DNA of 33,444 bases, taken from Rhodospirillales bacterium. GTDB taxonomy: Bacteria; Pseudomonadota; Alphaproteobacteria; Dongiales; Dongiaceae. The position numbers and the translations under genes are program-made. The notes beneath the pieces are model-generated. The model had not been told where the DNA came from. It saw only the letters and a program-made list of their open reading frames with translations, and ran no database searches. This document shows positions 23,308-33,444 of the stretch, in pieces. Each line of letters opens with the position of its first letter. Within the stretch, counting starts at the first letter, position 1. Location: positions 1-33,444 of the forward strand of contig VFKA01000019.1 in NCBI GenBank assembly GCA_009885795.1, written 5' to 3'.

Positions 23308-24213
23308 TCAAATGCGATTGCCCGAATCATCGGAGGCGGCTAAGGCGGTATCGGCGTCGGGCAGAACCGGCCGGCGCAGGAGTCCGATGACGCGGATCAG
23401 CGTGTCGCGAATGTCGCGGCGCTGCACCACCAAATCGATCATGCCGTGCTCGAGCAGATACTCGGCGCGCTGGAAACCCTCGGGCAGCTTCTCGCGGATC
23501 GTCTCCTCGATGACGCGCGAGCCGGCGAAGCCGATGATGGCGCCGGGCTCGGCCAGAGCGACGTCGCCCAGCATGGCGAAGGAGGCGCTGACGCCGCCGG
23601 TGGTCGGATCGGTGAGCAGAACGAGATAGGGCAGGCCCGCCTCCTTCACCGCATCGACGGCGATGATGGTGCGCGGCATCTGCATGAGCGAGAGAATGCC
23701 TTCCTGCATGCGCGCGCCCCCCGAGGCCGGCACCACGATGAGCGCGGCCGTGCGCTTGACCGCGAGGTCGGCCGCCGCGATCAGCCCGTCGCCCACCGCG
23801 CTGCCCATGGAGCCGCCCATGAACTCGAAATCGAACACGGCGGCGACCACGGGCTCGCCGCCCATCGTGCCGAAGGCGACGCGCACCGCGTCGGCCTCGC
23901 CGGTCTTCGTCTGATATTCCTTCAGGCGGTCGACATAGCGCTTGGTGTCGCGGAACTTGAGCGGGTCGATCTCGCTTTTCGGCAGGTCGAGACGCTCGTA
24001 CTTGCCGTCATCGAACAGAAGCTCCAGGCGCTGTTTGCAGGCGAGGCGAAGATGGTGGTTGCATTGCGGACAGACGCGCAAATTCGCCTCGAGCTCGCGG
24101 TGAAAGATCATCTGCTGGCATTGCGGGCACTTGTCCCATAAATTGTCGGGCACGTCGTTGCGCCGCACCAGCGCTTGGAGCTTCGGGCGCACGAAGTTGG
24201 TGAGCCAGCTCAT
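23308..24213 (-). CDS. accD: Acetyl-CoA carboxylase carboxyltransferase subunit beta
   Basis: The product has 301 residues. An N-terminal zinc ribbon has CPQC (29-32) and CPQCNHH (about 48-54). The crotonase-type carboxyltransferase domain follows, with [14 protein letters not shown] and [14 protein letters not shown]. With AccA it transfers the carboxyl group to acetyl-CoA to give malonyl-CoA for fatty-acid synthesis. The ATG overlaps the trpA stop by 4 bp, a conserved junction in this group. Confidence 0.97.
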   Translation of the reverse strand: MSWLTNFVRPKLQALVRRNDVPDNLWDKCPQCQQMIFHRELEANLRVCPQCNHHLRLACKQRLELLFDDGKYERLDLPKSEIDPLKFRDTKRYVDRLKEYQTKTGEADAVRVAFGTMGGEPVVAAVFDFEFMGGSMGSAVGDGLIAAADLAVKRTAALIVVPASGGARMQEGILSLMQMPRTIIAVDAVKEAGLPYLVLLTDPTTGGVSASFAMLGDVALAEPGAIIGFAGSRVIEETIREKLPEGFQRAEYLLEHGMIDLVVQRRDIRDTLIRVIGLLRRPVLPDADTALAASDDSGNRI

Positions 24214-25060
24214 GGCCGGGTGCCTTCGCGCGCGCCGCGAACGCCCACTGCTAGCCCGCGCACGAAATCGAGCGCCCCGCGGGCGAGGTCGGGCCGCGGC
24301 CGGCCGGCGGCATCGAGGCCGGCGGCGATGCGGGCGATAAGGGCCGAGCCGACGACGGCGGCATCCGCGGTCCTGGCGACGGCGGCGGCCTGTTCGGGCG
24401 TATTGATCCCGAAGCCGACCGCGACCGGAAGATCGGTGTGGCGCTTCAGGCGGGAAACGGCATCGCGGATGTGCTCATCGCTCGCCGATCTCGTGCCGGT
24501 GATACCCATGATCGACACATAATAGACGAAGCCATTGGTGTTCCGCAGGACCGCCGGCAGGCGCTTGTCGTCGGTGGTGGGCGTGGCCAGGCGGATGAAA
24601 TTCATGCCCGAGGCCAGCGCCGGCAGGCAGAGCTCCTGATCCTCCTCCGGCGGCAGATCGACCACGATCAGGCCATCGACGCCCGCCGCCTTGGCGTCGG
24701 CGAGGAAGCGGCCGACGCCGTAGCGATAGATGGGATTGTAGTAGCCCATGAGCACGAGCGGCGTTTCGGAATCCTTGGCGCGGAATTCGCGCGCCAGCGC
24801 CAGCGTCGTCTTCATCGACGCGCCGGCCTTGAGCGCGCGCAGGCCCGCGGCCTGGATCGCCGGCCCGTCGGCCATGGGATCGCTGAACGGCATGCCGAGC
24901 TCGACCAGGTCGGCGCCGGCTTCCGGCAGCCCCAGGAGTATGTCTCGCGACGTGGCGAAGTCGGGATCGCCGGCCATGGTGAAGGTCACGAGCCCGCCGC
25001 GCCCTTGGCGTGCGAGCGCGGCAAAGCGCCGGGCGATGCGCCCGGAATCGGCGGCCTTCG

Positions 25061-25064
<4 letters not shown>
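24210..25064 (-). CDS. trpA: Tryptophan synthase alpha subunit
   Basis: The product has 284 residues from a GTG that overlaps the trpB stop (GTGA). The catalytic Glu lies in [16 protein letters not shown] and the second acid in [17 protein letters not shown] and VVGSALI bind phosphate. It splits indole-3-glycerol phosphate and passes indole to TrpB. The frame is open far upstream through trpB, but only this part is conserved. Confidence 0.96.
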
Positions 25065-26269
<1,205 letters not shown>

Positions 26270-26324
26270 GGGTTTGCCGCATGGCAAGGTAATGGACATT
26301 CGGTCGGGCCGCAACGAGGGCCGC

Positions 26325-26972
26325 TTAGAGCGCGCGGGCGGCGGCGAGGAAGGCGCGGATCTTGGCCGGATTTTTGACGCCGGGGCGGTCTTCGACGCCC
26401 GAGGATACGTCCACGGCGCTTGCATGGCTGATGCGCACGGCCTCGGCGAGATTTCCAACATGGAGCCCGCCCGAGAGCATCCACGGCAAGGGCCAGGACC
26501 TGGCGCCCACCAGCGTCCAGTCGAAGGCGAGCGCGTTGCCGCCGGGAAGGGCGCCCGCCATGTCCTTGGGCGGCTTGGCGTCGAACAGCAGCCAATCGGC
26601 GACGCCGGCATAGGCTTGGGCGCCGTCGATATCGGCTGGTCCGGCGACGGAAATCGCCTTCATGACGGGACGGGCGAAGCGGCGCTTGATGTCGGCCACG
26701 CGGGAAGGCGTCTCGTGGCCGTGGAGTTGCAGCATGTCGAGCGCCACCGCCGCCGTCACGCGCGCGAGGGTTTCGTCATCGGCATCGACGAAGAGGCCGA
26801 CCTTGACGATGGCGGGCGGCACGAGCGCCGCCAGCGCCGCCGCCGCCGGCGGCTCGAGCGAGCGCGGGCTAGGCGGATAGAACACGAAACCGACATGGCT
26901 GGCGCCACCCTCGACGGCGGCGGCCACCGCGGCGCGGCTGTTGAGGCCGCAGATCTTGGCGGCGACGGTCAT
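26325..26972 (-). CDS. trpF: Phosphoribosylanthranilate isomerase
   Basis: The product has 215 residues. The catalytic Cys lies in KICGLNS near the N-terminus and the catalytic Asp in [13 protein letters not shown] and VDVSSGVE are phosphate-site motifs. It performs the Amadori rearrangement in tryptophan synthesis. The ATG at 26972 is chosen because family similarity begins there. It is 5 bp downstream of the membrane-protein gene and 55 bp upstream of trpB. Confidence 0.95.
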   Translation of the reverse strand: MTVAAKICGLNSRAAVAAAVEGGASHVGFVFYPPSPRSLEPPAAAALAALVPPAIVKVGLFVDADDETLARVTAAVALDMLQLHGHETPSRVADIKRRFARPVMKAISVAGPADIDGAQAYAGVADWLLFDAKPPKDMAGALPGGNALAFDWTLVGARSWPLPWMLSGGLHVGNLAEAVRISHASAVDVSSGVEDRPGVKNPAKIRAFLAAARAL

Positions 26973-26976
26973 GGTT

Positions 26977-27804
26977 TCAGGCGAATCCCGGCGGCGCAAT
27001 TTGCGGATCGTCGGCAAGGCGGCGATAGGCCAGCGCGAGAGCGTTCATCTGCACGGCAAAAGCCACGTAACTAAGGATTGTCATGACCAGCGCGAGCGCG
27101 AAGGGCGCGTTCGTCATCAAATCGAACGCTTGGGTCAATATCAACAACGGGATCAGAGTCAATGCGCAGGCAAACCCTGTTGCCATGACAATCGCAAGAA
27201 ACTTCATGCCATTGCCCTTGGTATCGCGCCAGGAGCGAGCAAGGCCGTAGGTACGATCGAGCGCTACCGCGGGAAATGCAAGTGACAGACGCGTAGCGAC
27301 ATATGCCAATCCGATAACAACGCCCCATCCGATCGGCACAATCAGTGCCGCAAGCGCTATGGATTGACTGGGATCACCCGTTGGGGCCGGCGTAGAAACC
27401 TCCATGCCGGCGAAGTAGCCGAGAAGGATAAAGGGCGCCACCAATGCCATGGCACCGAACGCCAGAGTCAGATATAGGGCGAAAAACCTGGTTTCGCGCC
27501 GCGTCCAGTGGAACAGCAATCCTGGCGCGATCGACGACGACCCCAACAACACAAGTCGAAGCCAACCGACCGAGAAAAGTATCGTGGGGACAAAGCTGAG
27601 CAAGCTCAGAACAATCTCCGAAAAAACCGAGATATTCTCGTCAGCGACCCAAAGGCCAATTAGAGAAAGAACCATCGAGGCGACGACGGGGACAACCGCC
27701 ACACGCAGCCACTCTTTGCGGTGATACCAAAACAGCCGGAAGGCGCCCGGCACCATCTCGCCGAACGACAGTTTGCGTCGGCCGGTCGGCATTGGCAGGC
27801 TCAA
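26977..27804 (-). CDS. Six-helix integral membrane protein of unknown function
   Basis: The product has 275 residues from a TTG at 27804 that has AGGAG nine bases upstream; an ATG at 27792 is the alternative. Six hydrophobic segments lie near residues 33-54, 58-82, 105-130, 148-172, 200-223 and 230-255. A conserved-looking cytoplasmic string, LARSWRDTKGNG, lies before the fifth. No transport or enzyme motif is recognised. It lies inside the housekeeping run between the LapA-domain gene and trpF, and its GC content is lower than its neighbours'. Confidence 0.75.
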   Translation of the reverse strand: MSLPMPTGRRKLSFGEMVPGAFRLFWYHRKEWLRVAVVPVVASMVLSLIGLWVADENISVFSEIVLSLLSFVPTILFSVGWLRLVLLGSSSIAPGLLFHWTRRETRFFALYLTLAFGAMALVAPFILLGYFAGMEVSTPAPTGDPSQSIALAALIVPIGWGVVIGLAYVATRLSLAFPAVALDRTYGLARSWRDTKGNGMKFLAIVMATGFACALTLIPLLILTQAFDLMTNAPFALALVMTILSYVAFAVQMNALALAYRRLADDPQIAPPGFA

Positions 27805-27852
27805 GCGTCGATGCTCCTCATGCGACGATGGCGCCGTGGCGAAGAGCGCCGG

Positions 27853-28194
27853 CTAGGCGCCTTGTGTCGGTGGCGCCAGCAGAGTCGCCGCGCCGGCGTC
27901 CGGCGAAGGCCGCTGCGCTTGCCGGCGTAAGTCCGCGACTTCGCGGGCGAGCGTGCCCGCGCGTTGCGCGGCATCGCGCGCCAGACGCCGCCGCCTTGCG
28001 CCCGAAACCCACGCCGCCGCCCCGCCGATGAGAAAACCGAGGAAGAGGCACCCCAGCACCAGCAGATAGGCCGGCGGATAGACATCCCAGGGCAAGGGCC
28101 AGAGGTTGATCTTGATGGGCTCGCGGTTCATCACCGCGAAAACCACCGCCACCAGCGCGATGGGAAGTGTCACGATCCAGGTGATGTGTCTCAT
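27853..28194 (-). CDS. LapA-domain (DUF1049) membrane protein
   Basis: The product has 113 residues. Two transmembrane helices (about 3-21 and 34-58), with NREPIKINLWPLPWDVYPPAYLLVLG between them, match the LapA/YciS type. A basic, Ala/Arg-rich amphipathic helix follows. In enterobacteria LapA works with LapB in control of lipopolysaccharide synthesis; no lapB is adjacent here. The ATG at 28194 is preferred to a TTG twelve bases upstream. The position after ihfB is the usual one. Confidence 0.85.
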   Translation of the reverse strand: MRHITWIVTLPIALVAVVFAVMNREPIKINLWPLPWDVYPPAYLLVLGCLFLGFLIGGAAAWVSGARRRRLARDAAQRAGTLAREVADLRRQAQRPSPDAGAATLLAPPTQGA

Positions 28195-28237
28195 GCCGGA
28201 TCCCAACTGGCCCGCCGGAGCCCGCTTCCGGCCCGGT

Positions 28238-28519
28238 CTACTTGCCGTTCAGGCGGTCGCGGAGCTGTTTGCCCGTCTTGAAGAACGGGATCGACTTCCG
28301 GGCCACCGACACGGAAGCGCCGGTGCGCGGATTGCGCCCCACCCGCGCCTCGCGGCGCTTCACCGAAAACGCCCCAAACCCGCGCAATTCCACCCTGTCG
28401 CCCCGGGCCAGCGCCGTCGTGATCTCCTCGAAGATCGTGGACACGATGCGCTCCACGTCGCGCTGATAAAGATGCGGATTAAGCTCGCCGATGCGCAAGA
28501 TCAGTTCCGATTTGGTCAT
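28238..28519 (-). CDS. ihfB: Integration host factor beta subunit
   Basis: The product has 93 residues. [10 protein letters not shown] at the start, [18 protein letters not shown] in the DNA-binding arms with GRNPRTG, and VPFFK-like IPFFKTGK at the end are the HU/IHF signature, and the spacing after rpsA identifies it as the beta subunit. The frame is open upstream, but similarity starts at this ATG. IHF bends DNA in replication, recombination and transcription. Confidence 0.95.
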   Translation of the reverse strand: MTKSELILRIGELNPHLYQRDVERIVSTIFEEITTALARGDRVELRGFGAFSVKRREARVGRNPRTGASVSVARKSIPFFKTGKQLRDRLNGK

Positions 28520-28671
28520 GGTGAGGCGCCCCCGACGCCGCTCCTCCGGCCATCCCCCCGGCCATCCCCGATGACCGGCCCCAGAAACGAAGCGTGCCAA
28601 ACGGTTTCCGGCCCGTCAAGGATAAGTCTCGGAGAACGCACCGCTTTTTCGAGAGGGCCGAAGTGGCGCGC

Positions 28672-30456
<1,785 letters not shown>

Positions 30457-30555
30457 AAGATCGTCGTCCCTTCGTTCGTTGTTATGCCGGCCAGCCGGTT
30501 GAGTCCGGCGGTCTTCCTAGCCCAAAACCGAATTCAAGTCCCGCCGGAACCGCCG

Positions 30556-31236
30556 TCAGCAATCGCCCGCCGCGCGTCGCGCGTCGATATGGGCCATGGC
30601 CACGGCTAGGACGGCGTCGGGATCGAGCCCGGTGGTGTCGATGACCAAGGCGTCCGGGGCGGCCCGCAAAGGGGCCACCGACCGTCCGCTGTCGCGGGCG
30701 TCCCGTTCCGTCATGTCCTGCAGAACGCGCGCATATATACTCTCGACGCCCTTATCTATCAACTCTTTATGGCGCCGGTGGGCGCGCGCCTCCAGGCTGG
30801 CGGTCACGAACAATTTGGCGCCGGCATCCGGGCAGACGACGGTCCCGATATCGCGCCCGTCGAGAACCGCGCCCGCCACCTTCCCGCCTGGGCCGGGCGG
30901 CGGCGACAACGCGAATTCCCGTTGGAACTCAAGGACGGCTTTGCGCACCGCCGGGATGACCGCCACCTTCGAGGCAGCCGCGGCCACCGGTTCGCCGCCA
31001 AGCGCGGGATCGTCGAGCGCCACCGCCTCGATGCCGATGGCGGCCTCGAGCGCGGCCTTGATGTCGTCGGGCGCCTTTCCCGCCGCCAGCAGCCTGGCCG
31101 CGATCGCGCGATAAATCTTGCCGGTATCCAGATAGGCAAGGTTCAGGGTTTGAGCCAACCGCCGGGCGAGCGTCCCCTTTCCCGCCGCCGCCGGGCCATC
31201 GACCGCGATGATGAAGGAACGCGGGGGCTGGCTCAC
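30556..31236 (-). CDS. cmk: Cytidylate kinase
   Basis: The product has 226 residues from a GTG that overlaps the aroA stop (GTGA). The P-loop [11 protein letters not shown] (about 12-22), the NMP-binding LDTGKIYRA and DGRDIGTVV, and the lid [13 protein letters not shown] are diagnostic. It phosphorylates CMP and dCMP. The frame is open upstream within aroA, but the coupled GTG is the natural start. Confidence 0.95.
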   Translation of the reverse strand: MSQPPRSFIIAVDGPAAAGKGTLARRLAQTLNLAYLDTGKIYRAIAARLLAAGKAPDDIKAALEAAIGIEAVALDDPALGGEPVAAAASKVAVIPAVRKAVLEFQREFALSPPPGPGGKVAGAVLDGRDIGTVVCPDAGAKLFVTASLEARAHRRHKELIDKGVESIYARVLQDMTERDARDSGRSVAPLRAAPDALVIDTTGLDPDAVLAVAMAHIDARRAAGDC

Positions 31237-32582
31237 TCGCCGGCCCCAGGGGTCGCAGGATCGGCTGGCGCGATGTCGGCGCCAAGGCCATTCATGACCT
31301 TCGCGAAGCCGGGGAAGCTCGTGTCGATGGGGCCGGAATCGTCGATGCCGACCGGTTTTTGCGACGCCATGCCCATGACCAGGAACGCCATGGCGATGCG
31401 GTGGTCGAGCGCCGTCTCGATAGTCGCGCCGCCGCGCGGCGGCCGGCCGGCGCCGGTCACGATCAGATCGTCGCCGTCGATCGCCGCTTCGACGCCGCAG
31501 GCCGCCAACCCCGATGCGATCCGTTGCAAGCGGTCGCTTTCCTTGACGCGGAGTTCGCGTAAGCCCCGCATGATCGTGCGGCCGCGCGCGAAGGCGGCCG
31601 CCACCGCCAGGATCGGGTATTCGTCGATCATCGATGGCGCGCGCGACGGTGGAACCTCGACGCCCCGAAGCTCGCTCGCCCGCACGGCGATGTCGGCGAC
31701 CGGCTCGCCGGCCCAATCGCGGCGGTTGGCGATCTCGATCCGCGCGCCCATCTCGATCAGCGTCCGAATGAGTCCCGTACGGTGCGGATTGACGCCGATG
31801 CCCGTCAGCACGATGTCCGAGCCGGGCAAGAGCAGCGCCGCCACCATGGGAAAGGCGGCCGAGGAGGGGTCGCCGGGCACGGCGATCGCGCGGCCCTCGA
31901 TCTCCGGCTGGCCGGCGATCGTGGTGGCGCGGCCCTGGGGCGTCCGCTCGACCCGAACCTCGACCCCGAAATGGCGCAGCATCAGCTCGGTATGGTCGCG
32001 CGTGGGCTCGGGCTCGACGACCGTGGTATGACCCGGGGTGTTGAGACCCGCGAGCAGGATCGCGGACTTCACTTGCGCCGAGGGCACCGGCAGGCGATAG
32101 GAGATCGGCACCGGATTGGCGGCGCCGATGATGGTCAGCGGCAGAAGGCAGCCCTCGCGAGCATGAATGGTCGCGCCCATTCGTTGCAACGGCAAGGCGA
32201 CCCGCGCCATCGGGCGCCGGCGCAGCGAGGCATCGCCGGTCAGCGTTGCCATGAGCGGATGGCTGGCGAGCAGCCCCAGGACGAGCCTGGCGCCGGTCCC
32301 GGCATTGCCGAGGTCGAGGACGCCATCGGGCTCGACCAGGCCGCCGATGCCCCGCCCGGCAACGCGCCAGACACCGTCGGCGCCGGCTGAAACGCCGGCG
32401 CCCAATTGGCGCATGGCCGAAGCCGTGCGCAGCACGTCCTCGCCGTCGAGCAGGCCCGTGATCAGGGTCCGGCCGGTGGCAAGCGCGCCCAGCATCAGGG
32501 CGCGATGCGAGATCGACTTGTCGCCCGGCACGCGAACCTCGCCTTCGAGCGCGCCGGCGGTGCGGGAGTTAAGCGACGCCAA
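31233..32582 (-). CDS. aroA: 3-phosphoshikimate 1-carboxyvinyltransferase (EPSP synthase)
   Basis: The product has 449 residues. It starts at a TTG with GGAGG four bases upstream, and no ATG is better placed. [11 protein letters not shown] near the N-terminus, [42 protein letters not shown] and APSMIDEYP are class II EPSP synthase features. It joins shikimate-3-phosphate and PEP in aromatic amino-acid synthesis. The Gly in GNAGTG is the residue that is Ala in glyphosate-insensitive CP4 enzyme, so this one is expected to be sensitive. Confidence 0.96.
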   Translation of the reverse strand: MASLNSRTAGALEGEVRVPGDKSISHRALMLGALATGRTLITGLLDGEDVLRTASAMRQLGAGVSAGADGVWRVAGRGIGGLVEPDGVLDLGNAGTGARLVLGLLASHPLMATLTGDASLRRRPMARVALPLQRMGATIHAREGCLLPLTIIGAANPVPISYRLPVPSAQVKSAILLAGLNTPGHTTVVEPEPTRDHTELMLRHFGVEVRVERTPQGRATTIAGQPEIEGRAIAVPGDPSSAAFPMVAALLLPGSDIVLTGIGVNPHRTGLIRTLIEMGARIEIANRRDWAGEPVADIAVRASELRGVEVPPSRAPSMIDEYPILAVAAAFARGRTIMRGLRELRVKESDRLQRIASGLAACGVEAAIDGDDLIVTGAGRPPRGGATIETALDHRIAMAFLVMGMASQKPVGIDDSGPIDTSFPGFAKVMNGLGADIAPADPATPGAGE

Positions 32583-32713
32583 GTTACCTCCGGGAGTGGG
32601 GCGCGGGGCGCCCAGCTGGAATTACCTTTTGACAGGGCGCGGCGAAAGTGGCAATTGGCACCGCCTGTATGGGGCCGGGAACCCGGCATGTCGTCGTTAA
32701 GGAGCACGAACGG

Positions 32714-33073
32714 ATGGGTAAGCCGGAACTTGGGCTGAAGCGGCTTTGCGGCGTGTGCGCCGTCCGCTTCTACGACCTGCACCGTTCGCCGATCCATTGC
32801 CCGAAATGCGGCGCGGTGCACGATCCCCAGGCGGTCATGAAGACGCGGCGCAGCCGCAATGTGCCGGCCGCCGAGAAGGCGCCCCCGAAGGCGGTCAAGG
32901 AAGCGCCGATCGCCGCCGAGCTTGAAGATTCCATGCCGGGCGACGATCTAGAGAAGATCGAGGGCGAATCGCCGGAGGAAGATCCCGAAATCATCGAGGA
33001 TCCGGCGGAACTCGGGCAGGACGAATCGGACGTGGCCGAGGTGATCGAGAAAGTCGAACAGGAGGAGCCGTAA
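32714..33073 (+). CDS. FYDLN-type zinc-binding protein (TIGR02300 family)
   Basis: The product has 119 residues. CGVC (13-16) and CPKC (29-32) form a zinc ribbon around RFYDLHRSP, the mark of a family confined mostly to alphaproteobacteria. The C-terminal half is strongly acidic (Asp/Glu-rich) and likely disordered. AAGGAG lies ten bases before the ATG. It is divergent from aroA, its usual neighbour. The molecular role is unknown; an RNA polymerase or ribosome contact would be speculation. Confidence 0.9.
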   Translation: MGKPELGLKRLCGVCAVRFYDLHRSPIHCPKCGAVHDPQAVMKTRRSRNVPAAEKAPPKAVKEAPIAAELEDSMPGDDLEKIEGESPEEDPEIIEDPAELGQDESDVAEVIEKVEQEEP

Positions 33074-33107
33074 GAACGGCCGCTATCTCGACGCCCCGGC
33101 CGTCGAT

Positions 33108-33183
<76 letters not shown>

Positions 33184-33189
33184 ATTGAA

Positions 33190-33229
33190 ACAAGGGCTCG
33201 GCCGGCAGCGGCGGGGCCCTTGTATTTTT
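33190..33229 (+). terminator. Rho-independent terminator after tRNA-Ala
   Basis: ACAAGGGC (33190-33197) pairs with GCCCTTGT (33216-33223) around a GC-rich loop and is followed by ATTTTTG. It starts seven bases after the tRNA CCA end. Confidence 0.8.
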
Positions 33230-33411
33230 GGGGTAGCAGGAGGGTAAGCACGCGGACCGGTTTCGTGCTTCGGCGCGGTTTTCCTTGCTGTGTCAACACT
33301 CGCGCCAACGCGCAATCCGGCGCAGCGCGCGTGAACTAAGCAGACCTGTAATGATTGGCCAACGGGAGAAATGCGTGATTCAATCTCTGGGATTGATTCG
33401 GAGGTCTGATC

Positions 33412-33444
33412 ATGACGGGCAAGACTCCTTTGAAGGTCACGCAA
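33412..33444 (+). CDS. Start of an unidentified gene, cut by the window edge
   Basis: ATG at 33412 has GGAGG seven bases upstream and opens MTGKTPLKVTQ before the window ends. A transposase or HTH-type opening is possible, but eleven codons do not decide it. The 180 bp between the tRNA terminator and this start hold no other recognised feature apart from a GATTCAATC/GATTGATTC near-palindrome at about 33378-33400. Confidence 0.45.
   Translation, partial: MTGKTPLKVTQ

Noticed and set aside
28520-28671. Separate ihfB promoter (TTGACG on the minus strand) in the rpsA-ihfB gap
   Set aside because: No -10 element of acceptable match lies at the right distance, so it was not listed.

Overview
The window is a GC-rich chromosomal segment of an alphaproteobacterium, most likely Rhodospirillales or a relative. 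This rests on gene content and order: an alphaproteobacterial-type addB-addA pair behind tsaE, amgK and murU; a DivL-like kinase with Tyr at the H-box; a FYDLN-type zinc protein beside aroA; and the run aroA-cmk-rpsA-ihfB-lapA-trpF-trpB-trpA-accD-folC. No species can be named from the sequence alone.

Bases 1-5150 look like an accessory region with visibly lower GC than the rest. It holds the C-terminal part of a superfamily 2 helicase ending in seven 66-residue helicase-associated (HA) repeats, a small protein with a HEPN-like RX4H motif, a small zinc-ribbon protein, a transposase-tail remnant and a HigB/HigA-like toxin-antitoxin operon with its own promoter.

Bases 5345-10657 carry ahcY (S-adenosylhomocysteine hydrolase) and a DivL-like PAS kinase. 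Between them sits a complete 1385-bp ISNCY-type insertion sequence with about 36-bp terminal inverted repeats and an exact 19-bp target duplication that includes the ahcY stop codon. The kinase start lies in or next to a REP-like palindrome. A long imperfect inverted repeat then separates the kinase from a convergent ferredoxin-NADP reductase-like flavoprotein.

Bases 11974-21038 form a plus-strand operon: tsaE (tRNA t6A synthesis), amgK and murU (cell-wall sugar recycling), addB and addA (double-strand break repair), then trxA. The first five genes are joined by four successive 4-bp ATGA overlaps. Just after trxA, a 160-residue hypothetical gene of foreign look is bracketed by trxA 3' end sequence. 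The last 97 bp of trxA recur downstream of it with two synonymous differences, as if a small cassette had entered at the end of trxA and rebuilt it.

Bases 21853-32582 are the minus-strand housekeeping run, read from right to left: aroA, cmk, rpsA, ihfB, a LapA-domain protein, a six-helix membrane protein, trpF, trpB, trpA, accD, folC. It links shikimate and tryptophan synthesis with translation, nucleotide metabolism, fatty-acid synthesis and folate. REP-like palindromes lie between accD and folC and after folC.

The right end has a divergent FYDLN-type zinc protein, tRNA-Ala(GGC) with encoded CCA, a terminator, and the first 11 codons of a gene that runs off the window.

The strongest leads are the trxA cassette, the 19-bp-duplicating IS, the Tyr H-box of the DivL-like protein, the HA-repeat helicase and the apparent loss of both metal-ligand aspartates in MurU.
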